Assembly: GCF_935825525.1 (NCBI RefSeq) | Contig: NZ_CAKXZT010000090.1 | Location: 1-64,000 of the forward strand | DNA length: 64,000 nt | Direction of reading: 5' to 3' | Source of the DNA: Mesorhizobium escarrei | GTDB lineage: Bacteria; Pseudomonadota; Alphaproteobacteria; Rhizobiales; Rhizobiaceae | Part shown: in pieces, positions 17,084-26,069 of the stretch | How positions within the stretch are numbered: position 1 is the first letter of the stretch | How the letters are laid out: each line of letters opens with the position of its first letter | The notes under the pieces: model-generated | What the model was told of the DNA's origin: nothing | The model's input: the letters and a program-made list of their open reading frames with translations, nothing else | Databases searched by the model: none | Program-made: the position numbers and the translations under genes

Positions 17084-19297
17084 ATGACGGTTGAAATAGG
17101 GGCAAGTACAGGAAAGGATCGCAAAGAAGTTGCGGCTGTGGCGGATCCGATGGCGCACCCTCATCTCTGTCTGCTAGGCGGTTTCGGCTTTGCCGGAGGC
17201 GCAGCGACGGCCCCGGCTTTCAGCCGCAAGGCGCGCGCCATGGTGGCCTATCTCGCCCTGCAATCCGGACACTCCCAGTCTCGCGAGAAGCTCGCCGCGC
17301 TTTTGTGGGGCGGCAATAGCGAGGCCCAGGCGCGGATGAACCTTCGACAGGCCCTATCCGCCATAAAGAAAGCGATGGACGCATCCGACGGCGGCAGGTT
17401 CCTGACGGACGGCGATAGCATCACTCTCAATCTCGATAATCTCGATTTCGATGTCGCGCGGTTCCAGGCGCTGGCCGCCAACTCGGCGCCTGAAGATCTC
17501 GAACAGGCGCTTGTCGTCTATCGCGGCGACCTGCTCGACGGCTTCGGCCTGAAGGAGGAGCCGTTCGAGGATTGGCTGCGGGTCGAGCGCGAGCGCCTGA
17601 GGGCGATGGCCGTCGCGGCACTGGACAAGCTCGTCGCGCATTACTGCACTACGAACGATCCTGCCTCATGCGTGCGCGCGGCAACGCGCCTGCTCGCCAT
17701 GGAGCCGCTGAGGGAGGATATCCACCGCGCCCTGATGCGAGCCTATGCGGTCCAGGGCCGGCTCAATCTCGCGCTGAGGCAATATGAAAATTGCCGCGCT
17801 GCGCTGCAGCGGGAACTCAACCTGCAGCCCGAGCCGGAAACCCGACATCTCTATGAAGACCTGCGGACGCGGCGCATGACGCCGCAAGCCGCCTCCCGGA
17901 TAGCCGCCTCGGCGTCGCCTTCCCAGACACCGCCACCGTCGCCAGCCCGAACCGGCGAGCGGCCTGCGTTCCGGGCCGAGCCGATGCGCCCCGCGACCCA
18001 TTATGTCAAATCGGCCGGAGGCAACATAGCCTATCAGGTGACCGGCGATGGCCCGGTTGACATGATCTATGTGCCTGGATGGGTCTCCAACCTCGACTTT
18101 GCCTGGTCATCGCCGCGGCTGGCGCATGTGCTCCAGCGTCTCGGCTCCTTTTCCCGTCTGATCCGTATGGACAAGCGAGGGACCGGACTGTCCGATCGCA
18201 ATGTCGGTCTCCCGACACTTGAAGAGCGTATGGAAGACGTGCGAGCCGTTTTGGATGCGGTTGGATCAAAGCGCACGGTTCTGTTCGGCAGCTCCGAAGG
18301 CGGACCCATGTGCATGCTGTTCGCGGCGACCTATCCCGAGCGGACAGCGGCCCTTGTGCTCAACGGAGCCTACGCCAGCGGCAGATGGTCGAAGGATTAC
18401 CCTTGGGCGAAAACAAGCGAGCAGGTGGAAGAAGATCTGGCCGTCCTCGAGAGAGAGTGGGGAGAGCCGGCGGACATGAGCAATGCCGCCCCCAGCCTGA
18501 TGAATGACAGTTTCGAGAGGGAATGGTTCGCCGCATATCTGAGAAATTCGGCCTCGCCTGCCGACGCGATCGCGCTCTGGCGCTGGGGCACCGAAATCGA
18601 TGTTCACGCCCTTCTCCCGGCCATTCATGTCCCGACACTGATCGTGCAGACGGCGGGCGACCGCTGGGTAAAGCCGGAAGAGGGGCGCTATCTGGCAACG
18701 CATATCGAAGGCGCCAAATACATCGAGCTTGCCGGCCGTGATCACGTAATCTGGGGCGAGAATTCCGATCGCCTCGTCGACGAGATCCAGACCTTCGTTA
18801 CCGGCGCCTTGCCGGCAGCGCCGGGCGAAGGGATTCTGGTGTCGGTGCTGTCCCTGGAGATAGCCGGCCCCCCTTCTGGTGTCGGCGCAGATCTGATCGA
18901 GCGATACGCCGAAGAGATCCGCGGCGAACTGCTCGCTGCCGAAGGCAGACAGATCAGGCGCTCCGCAAGCGGATTTTTCGCCGTGTTCCAACGGCCGACG
19001 CGGTCGATCCAGTGTGCGATCGCGATCCGTCATCGCCTGAGGCATTCCGGTCTCGATGTCCGCTCGGCAGTCCATACCGGCGAATGCCAGGAGCGCGGCG
19101 ATGACTTCACTGGCATCGCGATCGAGCTGTCATCGCGGCTGCTCGATCACGCGCGGCCGGGCGAGATCATCGCGTCGCGGACGGTGCGCGATCTCGTAGT
19201 CGGCTCCGGCCTGATATTCGAAGAGCATGGCGAGCTGGAAGCGAGCGGGCTGCCCGGCAGCCTGCAGCTTTTTTCCGTTAGTAAACCCGGTGTCTGA
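17084..19297 (+). CDS. BTAD transcriptional activator fused to alpha/beta hydrolase and a degenerate cyclase domain
   Basis: 737-aa multidomain protein. Residues about 25-110 form an OmpR/SARP-like winged helix (CLLGGFGFAGG, FSRKARAMVAYLAL) and 115-265 the all-helical bacterial activator domain (EDIHRALMRAYAVQGRLNLALRQYE). After a proline-rich linker, 305-575 form an alpha/beta hydrolase with nucleophile elbow GSSEGG near residue 401 and a C-terminal histidine in GRDHVIWGE. Residues 583-737 resemble a class III nucleotide cyclase domain (VRSAVHTGECQERGDDFTGIAIELSSRLL), but the usual metal-binding aspartates are missing: the first strand reads VLSLEI and the second motif ASGFFAVF instead of GDG. 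So the cyclase part is probably a sensor or dimer domain without activity. Ligand and targets unknown. Confidence 0.82.
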   Translation: MTVEIGASTGKDRKEVAAVADPMAHPHLCLLGGFGFAGGAATAPAFSRKARAMVAYLALQSGHSQSREKLAALLWGGNSEAQARMNLRQALSAIKKAMDASDGGRFLTDGDSITLNLDNLDFDVARFQALAANSAPEDLEQALVVYRGDLLDGFGLKEEPFEDWLRVERERLRAMAVAALDKLVAHYCTTNDPASCVRAATRLLAMEPLREDIHRALMRAYAVQGRLNLALRQYENCRAALQRELNLQPEPETRHLYEDLRTRRMTPQAASRIAASASPSQTPPPSPARTGERPAFRAEPMRPATHYVKSAGGNIAYQVTGDGPVDMIYVPGWVSNLDFAWSSPRLAHVLQRLGSFSRLIRMDKRGTGLSDRNVGLPTLEERMEDVRAVLDAVGSKRTVLFGSSEGGPMCMLFAATYPERTAALVLNGAYASGRWSKDYPWAKTSEQVEEDLAVLEREWGEPADMSNAAPSLMNDSFEREWFAAYLRNSASPADAIALWRWGTEIDVHALLPAIHVPTLIVQTAGDRWVKPEEGRYLATHIEGAKYIELAGRDHVIWGENSDRLVDEIQTFVTGALPAAPGEGILVSVLSLEIAGPPSGVGADLIERYAEEIRGELLAAEGRQIRRSASGFFAVFQRPTRSIQCAIAIRHRLRHSGLDVRSAVHTGECQERGDDFTGIAIELSSRLLDHARPGEIIASRTVRDLVVGSGLIFEEHGELEASGLPGSLQLFSVSKPGV

Positions 19298-19412
19298 CGT
19301 TGGTCGACAAAAATCGCGGCGTGCAGGTTTCGGCAGTCGGGTAGCCAGCCGTTGCGAGGCTGGCTACCCTTACGCCATCCGCCTTCGCTGATCTGGGCGA
19401 GTCCGTCGCTCG

Positions 19413-20285
19413 TCAGAACAGGAACGCTGCCGTGGTGGGGTTCGGCCCGGTGCGACCGTCGGATGAATCCATGCCTCGGACAGTCTTGAGGTCTTCCGCG
19501 TCCAACTCGAAATCGAAGACATCGAAATTTGCGGCGATGCGGTTCTGGTGGATCGACTTTGGAATGACGATCAGCCCTTCCTGAAGGTGCCATCTGATGA
19601 TCACCTGCGCCACGGATTTGCGATGCTTTCCCGCGATCTTTTCAAGGGTCGGGTCGCTCAACAGCCGGCCGCTGCCCAGCGGGCTCCAGCTTTCGATGCG
19701 GATGTTGTGCGTGCCATGAAATTCCCTGATGTGGCGCTGTTGAAACCGGGGATGGAGTTCGATCTGGTTGACTGAGGGCATGACTCCGGTCTCGCCGATG
19801 ATCCGCTCCAGATGGTCCTGGTTGAAATTCGAAACCCCGATCGACCTGATCCGGCCGCCATTCCTGGGTTCGATCAGCGTCTTCCACGCCTCGACATATT
19901 TGCCCTGGCTGGGCACTGGCCAGTGGATCAGGAACAGGTCGATCATGATCGATGCCGAGCTTGTTCATCGTCTCGCCGAAAGCCCGGAGGGCGGTGTCAC
20001 GCTGATGCGCGCCGTTGCGCAGCTTCGAGGTGATGAACAGCTCGCTTCTCGGCACGCCAGCCGTGCGGATCGCTCGCCCGACGCCTTCCTCGTTCTGGTA
20101 GCCTTCGGCGGTGTCGATCAACCTGTAGCCGGCCTCGATCCCCAACTCACCACCTGGCTCGTGATGGCTGGATCGACCTGCCACACGCCAAGGCCGATCT
20201 GGGGAATGGCTGAGCCATCATTCAATGTGATCTGTTCAGGCTTATTCAGGGTAATCTGTTCAGGCATGCTCAGGTCCTTCTGCAT
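19413..20285 (-). pseudogene. Aldo/keto reductase with two compensating frameshifts
   Basis: The three pieces read in order as one NADPH-dependent aldo/keto reductase of the 2,5-diketogluconate-reductase group: LNDGSAIPQIGLGVWQVD...SQVV (to about 20155), ELGIEAGYRLIDTAEGYQNEE...MNKLGID (about 20152-19945), then LFLIHWPVP...VSNFNQDHLERII...IPKSIHQNRI...DSSDGRTGPNP. Catalytic Asp and Tyr (DTAEGY), Lys (SKL) and His (IHW) are all present. One base appears missing at about 20155 (GTGGTG-AGTTG) and one extra at about 19944 (GATCATGATCGAC). The two shifts cancel, so the break is recent or a sequence error. Start at 20285 or 20267. Confidence 0.8.
20220..20267. repeat. 24-bp tandem duplication at the AKR start
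   Basis: Units 20220-20243 and 20244-20267 match at 20 of 24 positions. They make the protein begin with the doubled peptide PEQITLN-K-PEQITLN. Confidence 0.7.
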
Positions 20286-20429
20286 CGCTTCGCCCCAGCG
20301 CAGTGCTTGTCTAGGCTCGGTGTCCGCCAAGGCGAGTCGACAGGTGGAGAAAGTGGAAGTACGCCGTGAAGCCGGATGAGATCCGGTTCGAACCGGCCAG
20401 TAAATAGTTTCCAAACACGATTCCAGAGA

Positions 20430-21440
20430 TCAATAAATTGGACCGGGGGATGGCACGCCAATCCGGATCGATCTCGAAAAGTCTGGCGAAAGGCCCGACG
20501 CCCGCGCACGGCCGTCAATGTGGGCTGCCTCCCTCAAAACCGACATCGGCAAGCTGACATCGAGTGCACCCCGTGCATACGCATATTCGGGAAGATAGCC
20601 GTTAACGATGAGGCGCCAGTCAAGGGGGACCACGTCACCGACGGCTCGCATCATCTTGACGATCGTGGTCGTGCAGTTCGTCGTGATGGAATTATAGAAT
20701 TCTGGAGTCGTGGAAAGTGCATTTGCATCCAAGACGTATTCCAGCAGGAGCGCCCGGGCCGCTTCCGGTGACACTTTTAGCCGATAGATTTGGACATCCT
20801 CCCGGCGAACGTTTGACCTGACGCCGACGACGTCTCGCTCGTCAGCCGCAATAATGACCAGGGGATTGCTCTTGAACAGGTCTGCCATGGGAGAAAACTT
20901 GCCGCCTCCCTGGCGTCGCACCTCAATCGACCAGGCAAGATAGTCACCTCCTGCAAAGCCGAAGCTTATGATGACATGGGCGATTTTGGTCCCGGACCAA
21001 TAAGACATGAAGAGGTCGACCGTCTGAAGGTTGGAGAGGTCGTAGGTCCGCGTTGTCCAGCGTTCGGTGAAATCAGTAGCGCTACGCCATTCGAAGTCGC
21101 GCACATCAGTCAGCGTCAACAGGTTCCCGTCGCGGGTGCCGGTCACCTGACGGGCGACGTCGGGCGCCCAGTCCGCGTGATCGAAAGGCCTGATGGTGCT
21201 CCACCAAACCAGAACCACAGCAAACGCAGCTGCAAACAGGACAAGCGCCCTGATGCGAAACCGGCTGAAGAGTGCGATGATAGTGGCGAGGCCGAACAAG
21301 ATGAAAAGGACGCCGGCCAGAGCCCGTCCAAGCTCAGCCACAGGCAGGCGATACCACATGGCAAGTCCGGCCCAGGCAGTCAGGATTGCGACGGCTAGCG
21401 AAAGGATGATGGCAAGCGAGATCCGAGCGATGCGACGCAT
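20430..21440 (-). CDS. DUF4105 (Lnb-like) membrane-anchored protein
   Basis: 336 aa. Three hydrophobic segments lie in the first about 90 residues (LAIILSLAVAILTAWAGLAM, LAGVLFILFGLATIIALF, ALVLFAAAFAVVLVWW), followed by a large soluble domain probably on the periplasmic side. That domain has the DUF4105 pattern: HVIISFGFAGGDYLAWSIEVRR, a middle R-x-x-V-R-x-E-D-V-Q-I-Y-R-L stretch, and FYNSITTNCTTTIVKMM with a conserved N-C-T, suggesting a papain-like cysteine/histidine fold. AGGGGATAA precedes the ATG. Biochemical role unknown; the family is common beside envelope genes. Confidence 0.78.
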   Translation of the reverse strand: MRRIARISLAIILSLAVAILTAWAGLAMWYRLPVAELGRALAGVLFILFGLATIIALFSRFRIRALVLFAAAFAVVLVWWSTIRPFDHADWAPDVARQVTGTRDGNLLTLTDVRDFEWRSATDFTERWTTRTYDLSNLQTVDLFMSYWSGTKIAHVIISFGFAGGDYLAWSIEVRRQGGGKFSPMADLFKSNPLVIIAADERDVVGVRSNVRREDVQIYRLKVSPEAARALLLEYVLDANALSTTPEFYNSITTNCTTTIVKMMRAVGDVVPLDWRLIVNGYLPEYAYARGALDVSLPMSVLREAAHIDGRARASGLSPDFSRSIRIGVPSPGPIY

Positions 21441-21612
21441 TTATCCCCTCTGGCGGTCTGCTCTCCAGCGGCCTGTCACTGCCTGGATGCCATTTCTCAC
21501 CGGACGTTCGAAAAGCAACTCTACATGCCCATATTGGAGCACCAATCGGTCCGATACCACTTTGCGCTGATATCGATGACCCTGTCCGCCGCCTGGCTAC
21601 GTCACCGAGCGA

Positions 21613-22005
21613 TCACGGGTTCCATCCGCCGCTGCCGTACTGACGGGTAATGATTTCGAGAAGATGACCGTTCGGGTCCTCGAAATAAACGCCGCGGCCG
21701 CCGTCGTGGTGATTGATCTCGCCCGGCTGCGTCCGGCCAGGGTCAGCCCAGTACGGGAGATCCCGTTCACGAATCCTACCGAAGATCTCGTCGAACTCGG
21801 CTTCGCTGACCAGGAAGGCGTAATGCTGCGGCCTGATTTCGCCGCCAGTATCCATGTAGTCGAGGTTGGCACCGTTTTCGGTCGTGACCATCTGGAAAGG
21901 CCCCCAGCGCCTCGGGGCTGGAAGGCCAAGCATTTCCGCCAGGAACTTTGCCGACGCCGCGCTGTCGCGGGCCGGCAGTATTGTGTGGTTGAAATCGATA
22001 GCCAT
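21613..22005 (-). CDS. VOC-superfamily (glyoxalase/bleomycin resistance-like) protein
   Basis: 130 aa, one vicinal-oxygen-chelate module of two beta-alpha-beta-beta-beta halves. Likely metal ligands are the His in DFNHTILPARD, the His in PQHYAFLV, and the Glu in GHLLEIITRQY. The pattern ARDSAASAKFLAEMLGL is typical. The ATG at 22005 follows GGGAG; an in-frame start at 22062 would add an arginine-rich extension without support. Catalyses or binds an unknown small molecule. Single-gene unit. Confidence 0.83.
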   Translation of the reverse strand: MAIDFNHTILPARDSAASAKFLAEMLGLPAPRRWGPFQMVTTENGANLDYMDTGGEIRPQHYAFLVSEAEFDEIFGRIRERDLPYWADPGRTQPGEINHHDGGRGVYFEDPNGHLLEIITRQYGSGGWNP

Positions 22006-22080
22006 GCGACCACTCCCTTTTCTCCTCACACGTCGTTGTCCACGACTGAAGCGATGCTGCACGAGATGAGGCCATGATGC

Positions 22081-22650
22081 TCAAGCCGGCGTGGCAACAT
22101 GCCCGATGACCTGCACAGGGTCAGCCTGATGAATACGGGCGATGATCATTTCGCCGCTGTCCGGCACCTCGCCGGTCAAGCCTGTGATGTTGACCTGATG
22201 CGTGACAAGCACCACAGGTCCGCCGAAACGCTGCCCGCGAAGCCAGGCCAGAAGAGCAGCGGTGCGCACCTCTGCGGCCGAGCTGTCGCCAAAGAACGAA
22301 TTGAGCAGCTCAAGAGGCACGACGTCGCCGATCCCGAGCAGGCGAGCGGTGTCGAGGCAGCGACACCACTGGCTCGAATAGACGGCTGCCGACGAGATGC
22401 CATTCGCACGGAACAGGTCGCCGATCGCTCGGGACTGCGCACGACCTTCTTCCGACAGGTTGCGCTGGGTTCTGCAATCACCGAGCCTGAAGCCAGGCGG
22501 ATCGCCGGAGCCAGGGGCCGCGGCATGGCGCAGCACGGCAATGGCTTCTCCGGATCGCAGGGCCGCCCAGAGTGGCTCGGAGGCGCGTGCCCTGCCGAAG
22601 GCAGCCGCCCCGAGCGACAGGATGAGAAATTGCCGACGTCCAATTCGCAT
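22081..22650 (-). CDS. Exported histidine phosphatase superfamily protein
   Basis: 189 aa. It begins with a twin-arginine-like signal (MRIGRRQFLILSLGAAAFGRARA). The mature part has the phosphohistidine motif AVLRHAAAPGSG in place of the canonical R-H-G, an acidic/Arg stretch VYSSQWCRCLDTARLLG, and the second catalytic histidine in VVLVTHQVNITGL. This branch (SixA/phosphoglycerate-mutase-like periplasmic phosphatases) often carries R-H-A. AGGTGAG lies upstream of the ATG. Substrate unknown. Confidence 0.82.
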   Translation of the reverse strand: MRIGRRQFLILSLGAAAFGRARASEPLWAALRSGEAIAVLRHAAAPGSGDPPGFRLGDCRTQRNLSEEGRAQSRAIGDLFRANGISSAAVYSSQWCRCLDTARLLGIGDVVPLELLNSFFGDSSAAEVRTAALLAWLRGQRFGGPVVLVTHQVNITGLTGEVPDSGEMIIARIHQADPVQVIGHVATPA

Positions 22651-22921
22651 CTTGCTTCTCACCTTTCCAATAGCGGCCTTGGCGAGCACCGGCAAACTAC
22701 TGCAGCTCGCGAGCCTCGTCGAGCCATGCCGGGTCCCAGCGCTCGACGGGTTTGCCGTCCACGATCCGCCAACGAGCCGGTCCGACTTAGGCGTCCTCGC
22801 ACTCGGGCGCCGTCGCGCTCTTAAGTCCAGGCACTCACAGGCATCATGCCGGACGCTGTCGAATGGGGAAGGCTTTTCGATAGAAGCCCGGTCATCCGGG
22901 GATGTCGGCCGAACCGGAACA

Positions 22922-23596
22922 ATGGTATTCTGCGGGGAGCATTCGGGGAAGGCGACTGCATTGACCGAGAGCTTGGAAGCCGAAGAGGCGAGAGGTTGGT
23001 CGAATCTGCTGCTTGCGGCAGAAAGCGGCGATGCGGAGGCCGTTCGAGCGGAATTGGCGGCCGGCGCCAACATCAACGAGGCGGACGGCGGCGGCTGGTC
23101 AGCCCTTCATCTGGCAGCCCTCAATGCCCGCACGGCGGCCGTCGAGGCGTTGATCGAACATCCAGCAATCGATGTGAATACCAGAAACAAATGGAAAAGC
23201 ACGCCTTTGAGCCTTGCTTCGGCCAGGGGCCACTACGCCTCTATTTTAGCCCTCGTGAAACATCCCGAAATAGAGATCAATGCAAGAGCCGACTACTACG
23301 GCAGAACGGCACTGATCGAAGCCGCAAAGAACGGGCATCTGGACGTCGTCAAGTTGCTTGTCGAGAATGGTGCCGACGTGAATCTGAGTGACAAGACCGG
23401 AAGAAACAACGCGCTTATCGAGGCTATCAAGGGACGGCACTACGAGGTCGCAGGATACCTGCTTGATTCCCGGAAAATGAACTTTCTCAACAAGGATAGG
23501 AGACTGAACGCCCTGATCTGGGCTGGAAGCTGCCATAACCCTCAGCTCATCGAAAAGCTGGAAGCCTCGATTCATACTTTCTTCGAAGGCAAGTGA
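22922..23596 (+). CDS. Ankyrin-repeat protein
   Basis: 224 aa with about four to five ankyrin repeats: LLLAAESGDAEAVRAELAAGANIN, SALHLAALNARTAAVEALI, TPLSLASARGHYASILALV, TALIEAAKNGHLDVVKLLV, NALIEAIKGRHYEVAGYLL. Such repeats form a protein-binding stack. No signal peptide. The ATG at 22922 is used; a TTG at 22961 with GGGAAGG eight bases before it is a good alternative. Divergent from the phosphatase gene; partner unknown. Confidence 0.8.
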   Translation: MVFCGEHSGKATALTESLEAEEARGWSNLLLAAESGDAEAVRAELAAGANINEADGGGWSALHLAALNARTAAVEALIEHPAIDVNTRNKWKSTPLSLASARGHYASILALVKHPEIEINARADYYGRTALIEAAKNGHLDVVKLLVENGADVNLSDKTGRNNALIEAIKGRHYEVAGYLLDSRKMNFLNKDRRLNALIWAGSCHNPQLIEKLEASIHTFFEGK

Positions 23597-23699
23597 AGGT
23601 CTCGTTTCCGGTTTCAGTTGCCATTTGTGGTTACTTGACGAAGAAACAGGTAATCCTCCAATCCGGAAGGCTCGTCAGCCCTTCGCGATAAGCGCGCTG

Positions 23700-25247
23700 C
23701 TACTCACGATGTCCGGGCAGGGCGCCGACCAGGCCGGCCTCATATGCTGCAAATGCTTTGGCGACGCCGGCAATGAAGTGTTCAATATCGCTCGCATGTT
23801 CGAACGCTATCCTGGATAGCGCAAACTCCAGTGGCGAATAGTCAGGCGCTATCCGCTTAACCTCTGCGATAATGCTCTGGGCTTCCTTGAGATCGCCAAG
23901 TTGCGCATGGCACGCCGCGAGCCTTGTCAGCCGCCAGGGTGTCTTCAATGGGAGCTTCGACATGCTAAGGAGCGCGGCCTTGTAGTCTCCTGAAGAGTAA
24001 AGCGCGATAGAGCGATCATAGTGGTACCAATCAGGATGGATCGGGTTGATCCGTATCGCACTGTCAAGCGCCGCGAGTGCTTCAAGAGGCCTGCCTCTCA
24101 TCGTGAGCAAGTATCCCATTTGAGCAATCGTATCGGCGTCATTTGGATTGAGGTCGAGCGCGCGTTGAAGGTGATGTTCGGCCGCTTCGAACCGACGGGC
24201 TGAGAGGAAAGCCAGGGCGAGTACGCGATGGCAGCGTGGCTCTTCCGGCGCCAAGGTCACCGCACACTCTGCCCGGTCGATCACTGAACCAAGCAACGCT
24301 GGGGATGCCTCAGCATAGCCACCGATAATGAGATCGGCGAGCGCGATGTAGGAATGCGCCAAGGCATAGGTCGGGTCCTTCTCGACCGCCGCCTGGAAAA
24401 GACTGCGCGCAGCCTCATTGTCGTCATCACCATAGCCGCGCAGCCGGGCCAGTCCACGCAGGAGAAGTTCGTATGCGGCCAAGCTGTCCGTAGGCTTTGG
24501 GGTTGCTTGTTTAATCCCTGCATCGTCGAGCCGAGCGACCAGCCGGTTCACCACACGGCGAGCGATTTCTTCCTGCATATCGAAGATCTGGCCGCCAGAC
24601 GCAGAAAAATTATCGCTCCAGAGAACTCCACCCGTCGAGGCGGTAATGAGGCTGACGGTGACCCGCATGCCGTCTGCGCGAGTCGTCGCCCTGCCACGGA
24701 CCAAATAGGTTGCGCCAAGGCTGTCGCCAATGGCACGCCAATCGGAAGCGGAATCCGAGACAAATGCAAATCCGGAATTGCGCGCCAGCACAATGACCGT
24801 TCCAAAGCGAGCCAACGCATTGACAATGTCCTCGGCGAAGCCGTCAACCAGAGGGGTGTCTTCCGGCGCACCTTCATTGCTGAAGCGCAGTACCGCAACG
24901 CTCGGCTGTCCAGAGCGCTCTGGCTTTGGCGCATCGAGAAGAGAGAGGACGTAGCCGCGTTTGGCGACCGTGCGGATAATGGTTTGGCTTTCGTCCTGCA
25001 GCGCCTTTCGCAACTCCCTGACGGCTTGCGTCAGTGAGTCCTCGGTCACGAAGACATCAGGCCACACCGCTGATATCAGTTCTGATTTGGTCGCGACACG
25101 TCCAACATTCCTGCTGAGATAGGTTAACAGATCAAACGCCTTGGAGCGGAGGGCAACAGGTTTCCCGTCGCGGAGAAGGAGGCCGCGCGCAAGATCAAGC
25201 TCGCAACTGCCAAGTGCCAGAAGGTGCTCTGGATTTTCTTGCGACAT
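23700..25247 (-). CDS. Winged-helix transcriptional regulator with TolB-like and TPR domains (CadC-type)
   Basis: 515 aa. Residues about 8-105 form an OmpR/CadC winged helix (LRSKAFDLLTYLSRNVGRVATKSELI, TEDSLTQAVRELRKAL, IRTVAKRGYVL). About 118-240 form the TolB-N-like alpha/beta domain often fused to it (SVAVLRFSNEG, LVDGFAEDIVNALARF, YLVRGRATT). From about 265 to the end there are TPR repeats (AYALAHSYIAL, ALDLNPNDADTIAQMGYLLTMRGRPLEALAALDSAI). Unlike true CadC there is no membrane helix between DNA-binding and sensor parts. Such regulators are frequent in Rhizobiales; targets unknown. Its start overlaps the upstream hypothetical gene by 53 bases. Confidence 0.85.
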   Translation of the reverse strand: MSQENPEHLLALGSCELDLARGLLLRDGKPVALRSKAFDLLTYLSRNVGRVATKSELISAVWPDVFVTEDSLTQAVRELRKALQDESQTIIRTVAKRGYVLSLLDAPKPERSGQPSVAVLRFSNEGAPEDTPLVDGFAEDIVNALARFGTVIVLARNSGFAFVSDSASDWRAIGDSLGATYLVRGRATTRADGMRVTVSLITASTGGVLWSDNFSASGGQIFDMQEEIARRVVNRLVARLDDAGIKQATPKPTDSLAAYELLLRGLARLRGYGDDDNEAARSLFQAAVEKDPTYALAHSYIALADLIIGGYAEASPALLGSVIDRAECAVTLAPEEPRCHRVLALAFLSARRFEAAEHHLQRALDLNPNDADTIAQMGYLLTMRGRPLEALAALDSAIRINPIHPDWYHYDRSIALYSSGDYKAALLSMSKLPLKTPWRLTRLAACHAQLGDLKEAQSIIAEVKRIAPDYSPLEFALSRIAFEHASDIEHFIAGVAKAFAAYEAGLVGALPGHRE

Positions 25248-25512
25248 CGATTGCCGACCTGATCAGCCTGACTAGACGCTGCCTGATTGGGGTCTCAATT
25301 CGCTCAGACGTCAAGGGATCAAAGGAATTTGATTCGCTTTCACTTTGGCTGGAAGCCATCCGCCTCTCCATGGCGATGATCTCGAGCATTTCGAACATCG
25401 TTCCAGGCATGGGCGCACAAGGCGACGCAGCCATAACGCAAGATACATATTCGAGGAGTTCTTGCCGGGCGGCTTGGCGCATGTTCTCATTCAGTGACAT
25501 GGTCGACCTCAT
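25195..25512 (-). CDS. Hypothetical protein upstream of the CadC-type regulator
   Basis: 105 aa from the ATG at 25512 (or 101 aa from 25500). N-terminal half is helical and methionine-rich (MRQAARQELLEYVSCVMAASPCAPMPGTMFEMLEIIAMERRMA); the end overlaps the first 53 bases of the regulator in another frame. No family recognised. Weak ribosome site at 25512, AGG before 25500. It could be a co-transcribed small partner or a spurious frame. Confidence 0.4.
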   Translation of the reverse strand: MRSTMSLNENMRQAARQELLEYVSCVMAASPCAPMPGTMFEMLEIIAMERRMASSQSESESNSFDPLTSERIETPIRQRLVRLIRSAIDVARKSRAPSGTWQLRA

Positions 25513-25615
25513 CCGGTTCTTTCTTTCTTGAAAACAATGAAGCCAAAGAACGGGCGCGTACCGGAAGATTTCTGAAATTCTGCTGAATCTGAGCAGGGTT
25601 TTCCCACAATCATTC

Positions 25616-25673
25616 AACCAATCGGTTGACAATTCGAAAGCGTGTCTCTATGTTCAACTACATGGTTGAATTA
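25616..25673 (+). promoter_or_regulatory. Promoter and double operator of the ArsR operon
   Basis: TTGACA (25626-25631), 17 bases, then TATGTT (25649-25654) is a strong sigma70-like promoter whose start point would fall at about 25661, on the ATG at 25662, giving a leaderless message. Two dyads flank or cover it: CAACC-aatc-GGTTG (25616-25629) and TTCAAC-tacatg-GTTGAA (25653-25670). Both share the CAAC/GTTG half-site and are probable autoregulatory ArsR operators. Confidence 0.6.
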
Positions 25674-26069
25674 GAGACACCCCAGATCGACGCGGTTTTT
25701 CACGCGCTTGGCGACGCCACCCGCCGGCACATGCTTCGCGACCTCGCCGGCGGCGAGCGAACGGTAAGCCAGCTGGCGGAACCGTTCGCCATGTCATTGG
25801 CGGCCGCCTCCAAGCACATCAAGGCGCTGGAGAATGCAGGGCTTATTCGTCGCGAGGTGAGGGGCCGCACGCATCTCTGCCGCCTCGAACCCGGACCGCT
25901 GGCCAGCGCCCACCAATGGCTCGGCTTCTACGAGCGCTTCTGGACCAGCCGTCTCGACGTCCTCGAGCGTCTGCTTCGCGAGAAGGACGCACGCAAAGCC
26001 CCGGGCGATTCCAGGTCCCAGGATGATTCCAGGAAACCGCCCACCTCAAAAGAAGGAGACGACCAATGA
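25662..26069 (+). CDS. ArsR-family transcriptional regulator
   Basis: About 135-aa winged-helix repressor: AVFHALGDATRRHMLRDLAGGERTVSQLAEPFAMSLAAASKHIKALENAGLIRREVRGRTHLCRL covers the whole DNA-binding fold. No metal-binding cysteines are seen, matching the subgroup that pairs with SRPBCC (AHSA1) proteins. ATG at 25662 chosen because the promoter sits immediately upstream; in-frame ATG at 25650 lies inside the -10 box. Its stop overlaps the next gene's start by four bases (ATGA). The C-terminal tail (about 110-135) is acidic/polar and rich in D, S and K. Confidence 0.88.
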   Translation: MVELETPQIDAVFHALGDATRRHMLRDLAGGERTVSQLAEPFAMSLAAASKHIKALENAGLIRREVRGRTHLCRLEPGPLASAHQWLGFYERFWTSRLDVLERLLREKDARKAPGDSRSQDDSRKPPTSKEGDDQ

